From: Tsukamurella ocularis
GTDB lineage: Bacteria > Actinomycetota > Actinomycetes > Mycobacteriales > Mycobacteriaceae
DNA: 64,000 nucleotides
Assembly (NCBI RefSeq): GCF_024807615.1
Contig: NZ_JANUCJ010000001.1
Span: forward strand, 124,001 to 188,000
Reading direction: 5' to 3'
Shown: one piece after another, positions 1 to 9,018 of the stretch
Layout of the letters: every line of letters begins with the position of its first letter
How positions within the stretch are numbered: the first letter of the stretch is position 1
Notes under the pieces: model-generated
Databases searched by the model: none
Seen by the model: only the letters and a program-made list of their open reading frames with translations
What the model was told of the DNA's origin: nothing
Translations under genes and position numbers: made by a program

Positions 1-1
1 C

Positions 2-706
2 GACGTGCTCGCGCTGCCCGAGAACTACCCGCTGCCCGACGGTTTCACCTCCGCCGCGGTGGCGCTGGGCGCGACCTCGACGCTGGAGGTGGCGAACTAC
101 GTGGTGGCGTCGCCGCTGCACGATCCGAAGCACGCGGCGTGGCAGGCGCATTCGCTGGCGACGATCAGCGGCGGCCGGTACCGGTTCGGCATCGGCACGG
201 GCCGGCCCGACGTGGCCGGCGACGCCGCCGCCCTCGGCGTGCCCTTCGGCACGGGCGCCGAGCGCCTCGCTCGCGTCGTGGACACGCTCGACGCCCTGGC
301 AGCGCTCGACGGTGCCGGGCACACCCCGGTGCTCATGGCGGCGGGCGGGCCGAAGGCCCTCGCGGTGGCGCGCGAGCGGGCCGACACCGTGGCAGTCGCG
401 ACGGCGCCCACCACCACGGCGGAGGCCCTCGCGGCGCTGACGGCGCCGCTGCGGGACCGGGTGGAGCTCGCGTGCTCGATCTTCGCGGTGAACGGCTTCG
501 CGCCCGACTACGTGAGCGCGTTCATCGGCACCGACCTCGACGCCCTGCGCGCCGTGGACTCCCCGGCGCTGGTGGACGGCTCCGTGGACGAGATCTGCGA
601 GACGTTGATCCGCCGGCGCGAGGAGTACGGCTTCTCGCTCATCGCGCTCGGCGGGCACACCCTGGAGGCGATGCGCCCGGTGGTCTCGCGCCTGGCCGGG
701 ACGTGA
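2..706 (+). CDS. LLM-class flavin-dependent oxidoreductase, 5'-truncated by window edge
   Basis: This is the C-terminal part (about 235 residues) of a luciferase-like (LLM) oxidoreductase, a TIM-barrel enzyme that uses FMN or F420. The stretch RFGIGTGRP followed by an Ala-rich helix and GAERLARVVDTLDAL matches the usual LLM core, and a later segment VLMAAGGPKAL fits the strand that precedes the cofactor phosphate site. The frame is open to the window edge, so the start lies upstream; the GTG at position 5 is probably not the start. The substrate cannot be inferred. F420 use is plausible for the taxon but not shown here. Confidence 0.8.
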   Translation, partial: DVLALPENYPLPDGFTSAAVALGATSTLEVANYVVASPLHDPKHAAWQAHSLATISGGRYRFGIGTGRPDVAGDAAALGVPFGTGAERLARVVDTLDALAALDGAGHTPVLMAAGGPKALAVARERADTVAVATAPTTTAEALAALTAPLRDRVELACSIFAVNGFAPDYVSAFIGTDLDALRAVDSPALVDGSVDEICETLIRRREEYGFSLIALGGHTLEAMRPVVSRLAGT

Positions 707-770
707 CGCGCCGACGGTGCCCCTCCCCGACGGCACCCCTCAACGGCGTTTCAGGCGCATGATTGGGGGC

Positions 771-1097
771 ATGCGCCCAGAACTGAGGTCCGTGCCCGGT
801 GCCGCCCCGCAGGGCGTGGTGTTCGGGGATCCGCACGTCACGCCCGACGGGACGACAGTCATCACCGTCTCCCGGGTGCGGCGCCGGCGCGGCGGCGAGG
901 ACCGCGTCTCCGCGATCGGCGTCTATACCGTGCAAGACGGGCAGGCGGTGTGGTCGCCGGCCGTCGACGCGGACCGCATCGCCCTGATCGGCGTGGCGAC
1001 CGGCCTCATCGCCGCGACGCTGGGTTCCCTCGCCGTGCTGCGGCAGCCGCCGTGGCCGCTGATGACCGGCGCGATCACGGTGACCCGAGACAGGTAG
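771..1097 (+). CDS. Small conserved protein with one C-terminal membrane helix (GerW/YtfJ-like)
   Basis: The product is about 108 residues. Residues 15-60 contain GVVFGDPHVTPDGTTVITVS and an Arg-rich turn, resembling the short actinobacterial relatives of the GerW/YtfJ family. Residues 75-95 form a hydrophobic helix (IALIGVATGLIAATLGSLAV). I chose the ATG at 771; an ATG at 759 is in frame. The gene follows the LLM gene by 64 bp on the same strand. The family link is from memory of similar proteins and is only moderately secure. The role is unknown. Confidence 0.6.
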   Translation: MRPELRSVPGAAPQGVVFGDPHVTPDGTTVITVSRVRRRRGGEDRVSAIGVYTVQDGQAVWSPAVDADRIALIGVATGLIAATLGSLAVLRQPPWPLMTGAITVTRDR

Positions 1098-1591
1098 GGC
1101 CCTCCGGCTGGCTCGTCCACCATCGCCACTTGCACCAGCTCGACACCGCGGGGCCGGGAAACCGAGCGCCGGCGCAACCTCGAGACACCAGAAGACGAGC
1201 GGTACCCACCGCCTCCGCGCAGCGGCAGCCATCACCAGCTCCTCCTTCACCCGCACATCCATTTCAACAACCCGCCACTTGGGGACTCCTCTGCGCCAAG
1301 CTACGGAACAGGCTGAGCTCGTTCGGTCTGAGACTTCAGTGGATCTAACAGGACAACTATCGAACCCTCAAGGTCAGCTTGGGCGGATGCTTAAGTCCTA
1401 ACCCCCACGAGGCAGGGAATCCACCCTGGCCAGCTACCTCCTCCCCGCCCCACCAGCCGCGTCTTAACTATCGCGCCCGAGGCATGGCGGTCGGTCGCCC
1501 CGTCGACCAGCCGTTCATGTGCTCGGCAGCCTGGGCGGCGGCAGTGACGTCGGGGGTGCCTATCGCGAAGTTGTCCGAGCATCCGATTGCG
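1098..1591. other. Non-coding gap, left edge of lower-GC island
   Basis: This stretch of about 490 bp holds no convincing gene. I looked for a tRNA or tmRNA end that would mark an integration site and found none. Base composition shifts here from host-like very high GC to a more mixed composition that continues to about 9.0 kb. Short open frames around 1379-1690 look like noise. Confidence 0.5.
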
Positions 1592-2905
1592 TTACAGATC
1601 GAACGCGGCGATGAACCGCACCGCGGCGCACCGGCCAGCAGACCTGCCGCGGAAGTACTTGAAGAGTTCACCGGACGCCGCACTGAGTAATGCTATCCCC
1701 GTGACAGCCCCCCAGACGGGGGAGCCCGAGATAGCCGCTGACAGTCCTGTGGCGGTTGTAGTCAGGCCGACCGCGGGCGCGCCCACATTGACGGCGGTCT
1801 TCCAGCTGGCGGCCTTTGCTCGGCGGTTGAGCTCGTCAGACGCGGAACGAATCTGCGAGCCAAAGACGTGTGACGCTCTCTTGGGTCCGCTACGATCAAG
1901 CTCGGCCGAATATGTGTCGAGAGCGACGTTCAGAGTATTGCGCCACAATGTGAACTCGTCACTACTCCGGATGTCAATCAGGTCTCTGAACGTTATTTTT
2001 TCGGGGCTGAAGCGAGGTATTCCTACTGTCGCGAGGGTCTGGAGGTGTCGGCCCTCACCGAACGGGCTGTCGGTGAGGGCATGCTCCTCGCCCAGCTCGT
2101 CAATGATCGCTTCAGTACGTACTTCGAGGATGCGGAGCTCGATCTTATTCGTGAGATAGAGATCCGCGTTGGTTTCCACCACGTTTGCAAGCTGCCACGA
2201 TACCTCCATGAGTGCGCGCGCGAACGCGTCGACTTGCTGAAGACGCGAGATTCCAGTAGGGAAGTCGGCCGGCCGCATACCACAGACTTCCATGAGTATC
2301 GATGCATTGTAATCGAAGAACGGAACTTCGTGTGGGTGGGATTCTTTCCAGTACCCCTGCTCGATTACGGCGAGAAGCGTCTCCATCCCGTCTCCAAGAT
2401 TGAATGGCACAATCCACTTCTGGCGCTCGCTGCTCTCCAGTACCGGATGGACGCGTGATACCCGCACCACGTCAGCACTGATTAGGGGATCGATCTGAGC
2501 GATGCTGCCTGCGGCTCGCCTAATGAATTCTGGGTCGGGCTTTAAGATGGGCTCGCCCTTGACGTCGTAGAAGACTCGCCGCAAGGGATCTGCGAGTACG
2601 ATGCCGTTACACGCCGCGAGGTGTGACTGCAGCTCAAGGATCGGCGGGTCGGCGGATGCCCTGGCCGGACTTAGACCGAAGTTGCGGAGGGTGGCCACGC
2701 TATCCGTGTGGTGACTGACCAGCGGCCAAATCTCGTTGCTCGGATTGTCGAAGGAGTCTGTGTCTGCTGACCATTCAGCATGCCAGTCGCGTAGTGCATC
2801 CACTTCCGCGGGCCCGAGGCATCGTCCACGGGCGACATCCTTGGCGTCAGCGCCCAACGCCAGCCGAAAGATGTCAGTGATCCGGTCGTGGCTCTTCGCG
2901 CCCAT
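1592..2905 (-). CDS. Uncharacterised 437-aa protein with hydrophobic C-terminus
   Basis: I do not recognise a family. The first ~330 residues are soluble, mixed alpha/beta and rich in charged residues. Near the C-terminus, after a basic helix (NRRAKAASWKTAV), there are two hydrophobic segments (about residues 370-392 and 396-414) that could cross or insert into the membrane, followed by a short basic tail. Codon use and GC are lower than in flanking host genes. It lies downstream of a nuclease/helicase module on the same strand but is separated by 217 bp, so it may be a separate unit. A TAGTGT -10-like hexamer sits 9 bp before the ATG. A membrane-acting effector role is inference from topology and context only. 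Confidence 0.6.
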   Translation of the reverse strand: MGAKSHDRITDIFRLALGADAKDVARGRCLGPAEVDALRDWHAEWSADTDSFDNPSNEIWPLVSHHTDSVATLRNFGLSPARASADPPILELQSHLAACNGIVLADPLRRVFYDVKGEPILKPDPEFIRRAAGSIAQIDPLISADVVRVSRVHPVLESSERQKWIVPFNLGDGMETLLAVIEQGYWKESHPHEVPFFDYNASILMEVCGMRPADFPTGISRLQQVDAFARALMEVSWQLANVVETNADLYLTNKIELRILEVRTEAIIDELGEEHALTDSPFGEGRHLQTLATVGIPRFSPEKITFRDLIDIRSSDEFTLWRNTLNVALDTYSAELDRSGPKRASHVFGSQIRSASDELNRRAKAASWKTAVNVGAPAVGLTTTATGLSAAISGSPVWGAVTGIALLSAASGELFKYFRGRSAGRCAAVRFIAAFDL

Positions 2906-3122
2906 AACTGGGAGACACTACTCTCGCTCATCAATGGAGTGGCCGGTCCCCGATTGTCGGTCCACCCCGTGCTGGAGTCCAGGGGGTTGAATCCGTTCTC
3001 AGTGCGTTATCATCTGAACGGATGACACTCTGGGCGCGCCACCGGTGCACGCCACTAACGCAAACGCACGCTGTTACCCGTGCCGTCCTGCCCCGAGTAG
3101 TGTCCGAGAGAGGACGGCTCGG

Positions 3123-4178
3123 TCATGCCCCTTGACAATCGCTCCGCGTATCAGACTGCGGCTCGTCTGCCAACGTCGGCCACGGGTCATTGGGCGGTAC
3201 CGGTCTCGCGGCTTCAGGCAACGGCAGGCTGGTCACAACGAACAGGTTCAGGATGTCGTCGCGATCCAAAAACATGATCTGACTACGCTTGGAGGCATCG
3301 AGTGCGTTCCCGAGCCAGTTTCGGGCCTGCTTGGTAATCTCCCCGCCCGCCACGATGAATGCGTGGTCGACGAGCACCCGGTGGTTGATCTCCGGATCGA
3401 AGATCTCGTGCGCGAGCATCATGAGCGCCTGGTTGTGGATCTCGGCCATGTTGGCGTTGCCAGCTCTCGTGACACCAGACGCGTCGAGCTTGCCCTTCTT
3501 GGCCTGAATCCCGAAATATAGGACGTGCTGGGTCGGCAGCGTGTACCGCATCCAGATGTCCTTGCCGTACTCGAGCGCCTTGTCCTTGTGTCCGGCCGCG
3601 GTGATGCGGTGGAAACCGAGTTGGCGGAAGAGCGGCAGCAAGACCTCCTCGATGAGCTCATCCTCGCTGCATCCGTCTAGGTAGGTGGCGAGGTCAGCCC
3701 GGCGTTGCACCTCGACGGCGCTGAGCGGGCGATGCGGGTTGGCCTGAAGAATCGTCACGGTGTCGGTGCCGACATGCCTCAGATAGCAGTGTCGGTCCTC
3801 GCCGTAGAAGGCCTCGAAACCTTCCCTGGCCAGAACGGTGTTGAGTTGTTCCATAGCCTTGGGGCGATCGGGGCCCTCGTTCATGCCGTCGGCGGGCGCC
3901 ATCAGTTGGTCGATGAGGCGACAGAAGATCTCCGGCGGATGTGTCGGTCCGTCGTGTGGCTCCGCCAGCATCGACTCCAGAACGTCCGCGACCCACCGGT
4001 GGCGGGTCGAGCCGTCGTGCTCCCAGTCGGTGTCGAGGTCCCGGAAGAACTCGGTGATGTACATGCTCGACCGGTACGGGAAGTAGGACGGCTCCTTGCC
4101 GTCGATCTGGTCGGGCGATCCGAGATTGCCGCAGATCAGGTTGGCGAGTGCCTCGGTGTTGCGCCGCTTGAAGTTCAC
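3123..4178 (-). CDS. Mrr-like PD-(D/E)xK nuclease with helical N-terminus
   Basis: This 351-residue protein has an all-helical N-terminal part (about 1-90), a linker with a small domain (about 100-145, reminiscent of AbiJ-type N-terminal regions) and a C-terminal restriction-endonuclease-like domain. In that domain E177/E178, D207 (in EYGKDIWM) and Q225-A-K227 (in YFGIQAKKGK) fit the E...D...QxK variant used by Mrr-type enzymes. The GTG start at 4178 has an upstream GGGGAG ribosome site. It starts 28 bp after the helicase gene on the same strand, so the two are probably co-transcribed. A DNA-cleaving partner of the helicase is the simplest reading. Specificity is unknown. Confidence 0.7.
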   Translation of the reverse strand: MNFKRRNTEALANLICGNLGSPDQIDGKEPSYFPYRSSMYITEFFRDLDTDWEHDGSTRHRWVADVLESMLAEPHDGPTHPPEIFCRLIDQLMAPADGMNEGPDRPKAMEQLNTVLAREGFEAFYGEDRHCYLRHVGTDTVTILQANPHRPLSAVEVQRRADLATYLDGCSEDELIEEVLLPLFRQLGFHRITAAGHKDKALEYGKDIWMRYTLPTQHVLYFGIQAKKGKLDASGVTRAGNANMAEIHNQALMMLAHEIFDPEINHRVLVDHAFIVAGGEITKQARNWLGNALDASKRSQIMFLDRDDILNLFVVTSLPLPEAARPVPPNDPWPTLADEPQSDTRSDCQGA

Positions 4179-4206
4179 GCCTGCTCCCCGTCTCGCGCTG
4201 GACGCA

Positions 4207-6783
4207 TCAGTCGCCCGGCCGAATTCGCTGTTGGGTGAGCCGGTCGATGACCTGGCTGGGCAGGCATCCGTGCTCAGTCATGACCGACCGCACGTGCTGC
4301 CGCAGCAGGTGCTCCGTCTGGATGCCCGCCGCGCTGGTGAGCAGATCGCTCCATACGGTCGAGACGTCCCCGGCAATCTGCTCGATGGTCTCGGTTGAAG
4401 CTAGGTAGACGTTCGGGTTCGCCGCCGGCGCATGGGCAGGATCCACAGTCAGCCTGTCGGACACGATGATCGCCGGGCTACCGGCGGGAGGATGGTCCAT
4501 CCCGCTGTCGGCGGCGAGCTGATCGAGCTGGGTGTTGGCCTGGCGTACATCGTGCAGCGGCAGGAGACCGTCTGCGTGCTGCTCGGACTTGGCCTCGACC
4601 GTCATCCACATGGCGGTGTCCCATCGCCAGGCGGAGTCGCAGCGTCCCTGGCCCTTTGGCTTCGACGCGGTCGCACCGAGATAGGTACCCAGAGCTGTCA
4701 AGCCGCCCTCGTAGATCGATGCTTCGTCCTGCGCGAGGGCCTGGCGCATCGCCGACAGGTCGTCGTTGATGCGGTTGGCGCGCAGTTGTCCCCGCAGCTT
4801 GGCCGCGATCGCGTTGACGGCGACGACGTCCATGCCGACGAGTGGTACCTCCTCGCTGCCGGGAAGCTCGCGCATCTCCTTGAGCCACGTGCCGCGGTTG
4901 GACGCAGCTGCGGCCTGTCGCACCAGAGCGCGAGCGCGCCCACGCTGGGCCTCGTCCTGGGCCCCTAGATGAAGCCACACGGCTGCGATATAGAGCAGCA
5001 GGCCCCGGTAGCCACGCGTATCGTCGCCGCCGACGCCGACCAAGCGAGCTGCCTCCTGCAGCTGCTCACTAGCACCGAACCAGTCGCCACGGAACGCCAG
5101 CTGCCATGCGTCCACCTCCAATGCGGCGGACTTGCCCAGCGCGTCGGCCGCAGGTGACTCAACCTTCACCGCGTCCTGTCGGAACTCGGCGACCATCGGC
5201 TCGCCCTGCTCACGCCAGTCCGCGTCGTGCTGGAGGAACATCAGGACATTGTCGACGACCTCGTCAGGGTTGGTGCCCTTGCTGTTCTGCCAGCCGAACT
5301 CCACCTCGGCCTGCAGCTCGGGCTCGAGCGCCTGACGGTTGTCTGGGCGGCTGAAGTACCGAGTGATGTCCGATCCGACCACGACGACCACGGCATAGTC
5401 ATTCGGGCCCCGGGTGCAGCGGCCTGCGCCCTGAACGATGCGGGTGCGTAGTCGTTCAGCGAGGGCAACGCTGGCCTCAGCTCGCTCGCTGAGGAACTTC
5501 TCCTGCAAGCTGACCGCGTCGGGCTTGCCACCGAGGACCACAATCCGGCAGGCGCCTCCGGGGAGGTCGAGGCCGTCGTAGCGATTGGCAAGGCCGAGTA
5601 CGCCGGTGGGCGACTTGGCGAAGACGTCGAGGCCGTACTCCAGAACGTCGCGACCCATCACGGGCACGCCGCTCCCGGCCAGAGCCGCAGCTGCTGCCTC
5701 CGTATTGGCGACCGTGTCTTGGCTCAGCACCAGCGCCTTGTTCGTGGTGCCGATGACTCGCTTCGTCAGCCCGACCGCATCGCCGCCTGGGGTCAGGTCA
5801 GGAAACACAAAGAGGCGTCGGCCGGAGCGCGGCGGCGTCTTGGTCGGCAGAGGCATCCGGAGGATCTCTGCCCGGCCGAAGGCCCGCTCGAGCTCCCCGC
5901 CGGAGCCGAGCGTTGCTGATAGATAGATCCGCTGCCCTGCCCTAGAGAAGATCCTGTTCTCGAAGGTCGGAGGAATCATGGGCCGGATCTGGATACCGCC
6001 GTACGACAGGTAGACACAGCAGGACGCCAGTCCGGAGCGGATCATGGCGAACTCGAACTTGTAGTCCCCCTGCAGTTGGGCGAGCGCAGCGTCGAGTGTC
6101 GCGAGGGCTGCGGGGTCTACGGCAGGCAGCACGAGACGAACCTGGTGGTGTGCGCCGGGGTCGGGTGCGCCCTGAAGGCGTTGCAGGAGCAGGCCAGACG
6201 TGAAAGGCTTGAGGGCTTCGAGGACGTAGAGGTACGTGGTGGGGTCTTCGTGGCGGCGGATGCTGATGCCGTACTCCTCACCGACGAACTGCTCGCCGGC
6301 GTGGGCGTCGTCGAAGATGAGTAGACGGGGTTCGGGCAACTTGGGGCTGCTGTTGAAGACGGCACTGTAGGTCGTGATGCCGATGCCTTCGCCACCCTCA
6401 ACGGCACTCTCGTCAGCAGTAGCCCAGCCGCGGTGGCTGCCGATCAGGAGAACACCCGGAACACCTTCGCGCTGGGCCGTCGCGAGGACCTGCCGCGCCA
6501 GCTGCTTGGTTGGGGTGGCGTAGATGATTGGCCCCTCACCCTTGCGACGCACCCACTCTCCGATGAGGAGACCGGGAAGCGTCTTGCCCGAGCCAGTGGG
6601 TAGCTCGAGCGCGAGGTCGGGCGTGGCCTGGTGATGCTCGGCGTAGGCCCGAATGACGTCGCCCTGGTGAAGCCAGAGGCCGTCGACGGCTTCGGTGGTT
6701 CGAGGCAGCGTGCCACTCAGATACAGCTCCTCCGGCGACGGGAACTGCTGCTGCCCCCTGCTTGTTTTACCTTGGAATGCCAT
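4207..6783 (-). CDS. DEAD/DEAH-like superfamily 2 helicase, 858 aa, defence-associated type
   Basis: The N-terminal RecA domain has Walker A LPTGSGKT (residues 61-68), motif Ia ATPTKQLARQ (about 89-98) and a DDAH Walker B box (158-161) followed by AGEQF. Motif III SATLGSG lies near residue 290. The C-terminal RecA domain ends in motif VI GAGRCTRG (about 447-454). The remaining ~400 residues are a long helical C-terminal region without a family I know. I chose the ATG at 6783, which gives FQGKTSRGQQQF directly before the core; the frame continues upstream but without a plausible start. Its neighbours are an ImmA/IrrE regulator upstream and a QxK nuclease downstream. This suggests an ATP-driven DNA-acting defence complex. 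The Hachiman helicase HamB is an architecture to compare with, but I cannot assign it. Confidence 0.8.
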   Translation of the reverse strand: MAFQGKTSRGQQQFPSPEELYLSGTLPRTTEAVDGLWLHQGDVIRAYAEHHQATPDLALELPTGSGKTLPGLLIGEWVRRKGEGPIIYATPTKQLARQVLATAQREGVPGVLLIGSHRGWATADESAVEGGEGIGITTYSAVFNSSPKLPEPRLLIFDDAHAGEQFVGEEYGISIRRHEDPTTYLYVLEALKPFTSGLLLQRLQGAPDPGAHHQVRLVLPAVDPAALATLDAALAQLQGDYKFEFAMIRSGLASCCVYLSYGGIQIRPMIPPTFENRIFSRAGQRIYLSATLGSGGELERAFGRAEILRMPLPTKTPPRSGRRLFVFPDLTPGGDAVGLTKRVIGTTNKALVLSQDTVANTEAAAAALAGSGVPVMGRDVLEYGLDVFAKSPTGVLGLANRYDGLDLPGGACRIVVLGGKPDAVSLQEKFLSERAEASVALAERLRTRIVQGAGRCTRGPNDYAVVVVVGSDITRYFSRPDNRQALEPELQAEVEFGWQNSKGTNPDEVVDNVLMFLQHDADWREQGEPMVAEFRQDAVKVESPAADALGKSAALEVDAWQLAFRGDWFGASEQLQEAARLVGVGGDDTRGYRGLLLYIAAVWLHLGAQDEAQRGRARALVRQAAAASNRGTWLKEMRELPGSEEVPLVGMDVVAVNAIAAKLRGQLRANRINDDLSAMRQALAQDEASIYEGGLTALGTYLGATASKPKGQGRCDSAWRWDTAMWMTVEAKSEQHADGLLPLHDVRQANTQLDQLAADSGMDHPPAGSPAIIVSDRLTVDPAHAPAANPNVYLASTETIEQIAGDVSTVWSDLLTSAAGIQTEHLLRQHVRSVMTEHGCLPSQVIDRLTQQRIRPGD

Positions 6784-6970
6784 GGTTCGTGTCCGATTCG
6801 TCGTCGTTCGGTGAAGTGGTGACTCTGGCGCTCTGGCTCGTGCCAGAGCACCTGCAGCTTGATGCGTCCGGCCACGCAACGCTCGTCCTCAACCCCGCGC
6901 CAAGTCCACCCACATGATCCACTTCGAGCCGGAGCACGGCGCTTTCGCCGTCGCGCGCTACCAAGCGCCC

Positions 6971-8146
6971 TCATATGGGACGACGCTCTAGGAGAGAGAT
7001 GACCGGCGCACGGTGTCCGTGCTGCCCTTCGCTCATCTCCTGAAAATTCGGCGCCGGGGTGCGTGACGTGACCCTTCGGAACAGCTCCGTCGGTACCCTG
7101 CACTGGTCCACCAGCTGCTCCTCTGCGATCCCCTCGTCGGCCAACAATTCAACTGCGCGAGGCAGCAATGACGGTTGCTCGACCACCGTCACGAGGCCGG
7201 GCTCAGCTCGCCTCCATCCTCGAGCTGAGATTGACGTCATAGCATTGCGATATGACACATCGCTGAGGCGGCCGAGCCATCGCGCCCTGTAGAGAAGCGC
7301 CTGGATGCTCACACCCCACTGCTCCTTCAGCTGAGCCAAGTCCTTCCACACACTTCCGCCCATCGATCCCGGCAGTAGGTTACGAATCTCACCAGACGGC
7401 ATGAGTAGTTCTGCCGCAAAGCGATGGGCCTGATCCTCGACGACCCGGCTTCCCGGCTCGGCGTCGCCATGCATCACCAAATGTCCAAGCTCGTGAGCCA
7501 CATCAAACCGCTGACGGTAATAGTCCCGCTTGATCGGGTTCAAAACCACAACTGGTCGAATCTTGCTATCAAACGAGTAGGCGTCGACGGATGCCGCTTG
7601 GGCTGGCGAAAATACGACCAGTACCCCATGGTTTTCGAGTAGGCGCACCAAATGTCCTGCCGGCCCTGACCCCAACCCCCACGCTTGTCGGACATGGTTC
7701 GCTGCTCGCTCCGGCCCTTCCCCATCGTCCGGCGCAACAGGGAAGGATGGCACGCCTGCGTCTGGGAACTCGACGTGTCGCTCCAAACTGTTAGCGATGT
7801 CGACTGCCGTCTGCCCGTAGGCAAATGCTTGATCCCGCGCGAGCTGACTTGTCGATCGCAATGATCGGAAGTGCGGCGCGCTGCTCTGAGCCGCGATATC
7901 GTCGGGTCGCACAGCAAAGAAGCCCGGCTCGACCGACAGGCTCAGAGCCAACTTGGCGACCGCTGCTGGCGTCGGACGCTTGCGGCCGTTTTCCCAGGCC
8001 GCGACAGCCGTTGGACTCACCTCCACACGAGCTGCGACTTCGCTCTTTCGCAGACCGGAGAGGTGTCGTGCCATCGTCAGGCGTCGACCGTCGAAAATTG
8101 CTGATACATCGGCAGCGCGATCAGCGTTCGATTGGTTGTCATTCAC
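6971..8146 (-). CDS. XRE-type HTH fused to ImmA/IrrE zinc metallopeptidase
   Basis: The product is 391 residues. Residues about 21-72 form a Cro/CI-type helix-turn-helix (SEVAARVEVSPTAVAAWENG). The peptidase domain carries the zinc motif HELGH at 218-222 and a downstream EDQAHRFAAELLMP block that normally gives the third ligand. ImmA/IrrE proteins cleave or regulate repressors in mobile elements and stress responses. The GTG start overlaps the stop of the upstream gene (GTGA, 8143-8146), so translation is coupled. The helicase gene begins 187 bp downstream. I infer that this protein senses a trigger and controls the module. Confidence 0.9.
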   Translation of the reverse strand: MNDNQSNADRAADVSAIFDGRRLTMARHLSGLRKSEVAARVEVSPTAVAAWENGRKRPTPAAVAKLALSLSVEPGFFAVRPDDIAAQSSAPHFRSLRSTSQLARDQAFAYGQTAVDIANSLERHVEFPDAGVPSFPVAPDDGEGPERAANHVRQAWGLGSGPAGHLVRLLENHGVLVVFSPAQAASVDAYSFDSKIRPVVVLNPIKRDYYRQRFDVAHELGHLVMHGDAEPGSRVVEDQAHRFAAELLMPSGEIRNLLPGSMGGSVWKDLAQLKEQWGVSIQALLYRARWLGRLSDVSYRNAMTSISARGWRRAEPGLVTVVEQPSLLPRAVELLADEGIAEEQLVDQCRVPTELFRRVTSRTPAPNFQEMSEGQHGHRAPVISLLERRPI

Positions 8147-8940
8147 TGCTCCGCACTCGCATGACCCGTCTCGTCGTTACGACGACGAATCCGCACTGGC
8201 GCATCGGGAACTGGCGAAGGGCCAGTTGGCCGCGGGCCGACGTCGGTTCGGCGTCCACCGTCCGCCGGCGGAGTCGACAACACGTCGTGCTGCCAGTGCC
8301 ATCCATCTTCTCCGGCAGAATTCAGCCGTGGGCGGCCTAGGATCAGTTCTCGATTCTGGCTGACGGGATCGAGGGTGTGTGCGAGCACAAACGTCAGGAG
8401 ATCGAGCTGCTTGGCTTGCTTGAACATGGCCTCGATACCGGCGACCTCTTCGTCGACGAGCCCCTCGAACAATGAACCTTGCGCCGCGTCGGGGTTAGGC
8501 TGCGAAGCCACTCGTTGCTTGGTGGGGCTCTTCTCAGACCAGTGCACCTCGTCAACCTTGCCGAACGGACACGATGCCAGAAGGAGGCGGACTCCAGCGG
8601 ACGCCCACCCAGGACTGCCGTTCAAGTCGGAGCGCTCCACAAGGTCTGGGGCCAGGCGCGGCATCGTGTCGACATCTACCGTCGAGAGCTGCGCCAACAG
8701 CGTGTCGAGGCCAGCGTCGTCGTTCTCGCTAGACACCGCGTATCGGTCACATGCGAAGACCCGATCAAGACGGTTACGAAACAAGGTGAATCGCGTGGTA
8801 CCAAGCCACGTCGCGTCGTGGCCGTCTTCCTCGGAGTACTCCTCTAGCGTTCGAGCCGAAGCTGACAGATAGGCCCAGCGCACACCCGCCAAGACTCCCG
8901 CTTCGCGGAGTGCGGTGATCACGTCTTCCTGTTCACTCAC
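8143..8940 (-). CDS. Uncharacterised first gene of the helicase/nuclease module, 265 aa
   Basis: I recognise no family. The protein is soluble and acidic in the N-terminal half, with helices around residues 1-30 and 150-190. Its last ~45 residues are Pro/Arg-rich and look disordered. The GTG start lies six bases after a TAGTCT hexamer with no Shine-Dalgarno, which indicates a leaderless transcript beginning here. The stop overlaps the start of the ImmA/IrrE gene by 4 bp. As the promoter-proximal, coupled partner of an ImmA/IrrE regulator, it could be the substrate or antagonist of that protease; this is inference. Confidence 0.7.
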   Translation of the reverse strand: MSEQEDVITALREAGVLAGVRWAYLSASARTLEEYSEEDGHDATWLGTTRFTLFRNRLDRVFACDRYAVSSENDDAGLDTLLAQLSTVDVDTMPRLAPDLVERSDLNGSPGWASAGVRLLLASCPFGKVDEVHWSEKSPTKQRVASQPNPDAAQGSLFEGLVDEEVAGIEAMFKQAKQLDLLTFVLAHTLDPVSQNRELILGRPRLNSAGEDGWHWQHDVLSTPPADGGRRTDVGPRPTGPSPVPDAPVRIRRRNDETGHASAEQ

Positions 8941-8946
8941 GGCATC

Positions 8947-8952
8947 AGACTA
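8947..8952 (-). promoter_or_regulatory. -10 box (TAGTCT) of candidate leaderless defence operon
   Basis: TAGTCT on the minus strand fits the actinobacterial TANNNT -10 consensus and lies exactly six bases before the GTG at 8940. A TTGAGC lies about 20 bp upstream as a weak -35. Transcription would start at or next to the start codon. Confidence 0.6.
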
Positions 8953-9018
8953 CACCATGTCCAGTAGATCGCGCTCAAAAATGAACCATTGCCGCCTGAC
9001 TGTGCGGAGAAGTTAGCA

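Noticed and set aside
1098-1591. tRNA or tmRNA attachment site at the island edge
   Set aside because: No cloverleaf, T-loop or CCA-like end could be assembled from the sequence.
3123-6783. Naming the helicase/nuclease pair Hachiman
   Set aside because: The layout is similar, but gene order is reversed and I cannot confirm the DUF1837 (HamA) motif by eye.
6784-6970. Short frame with LRLEVDHVGGLGAG that hints at an HNH motif between the ImmA/IrrE and helicase genes
   Set aside because: The match is only a few residues; the rest of the frame is low-information and lacks the second His/Asn part. A frameshifted remnant is possible but not supportable.
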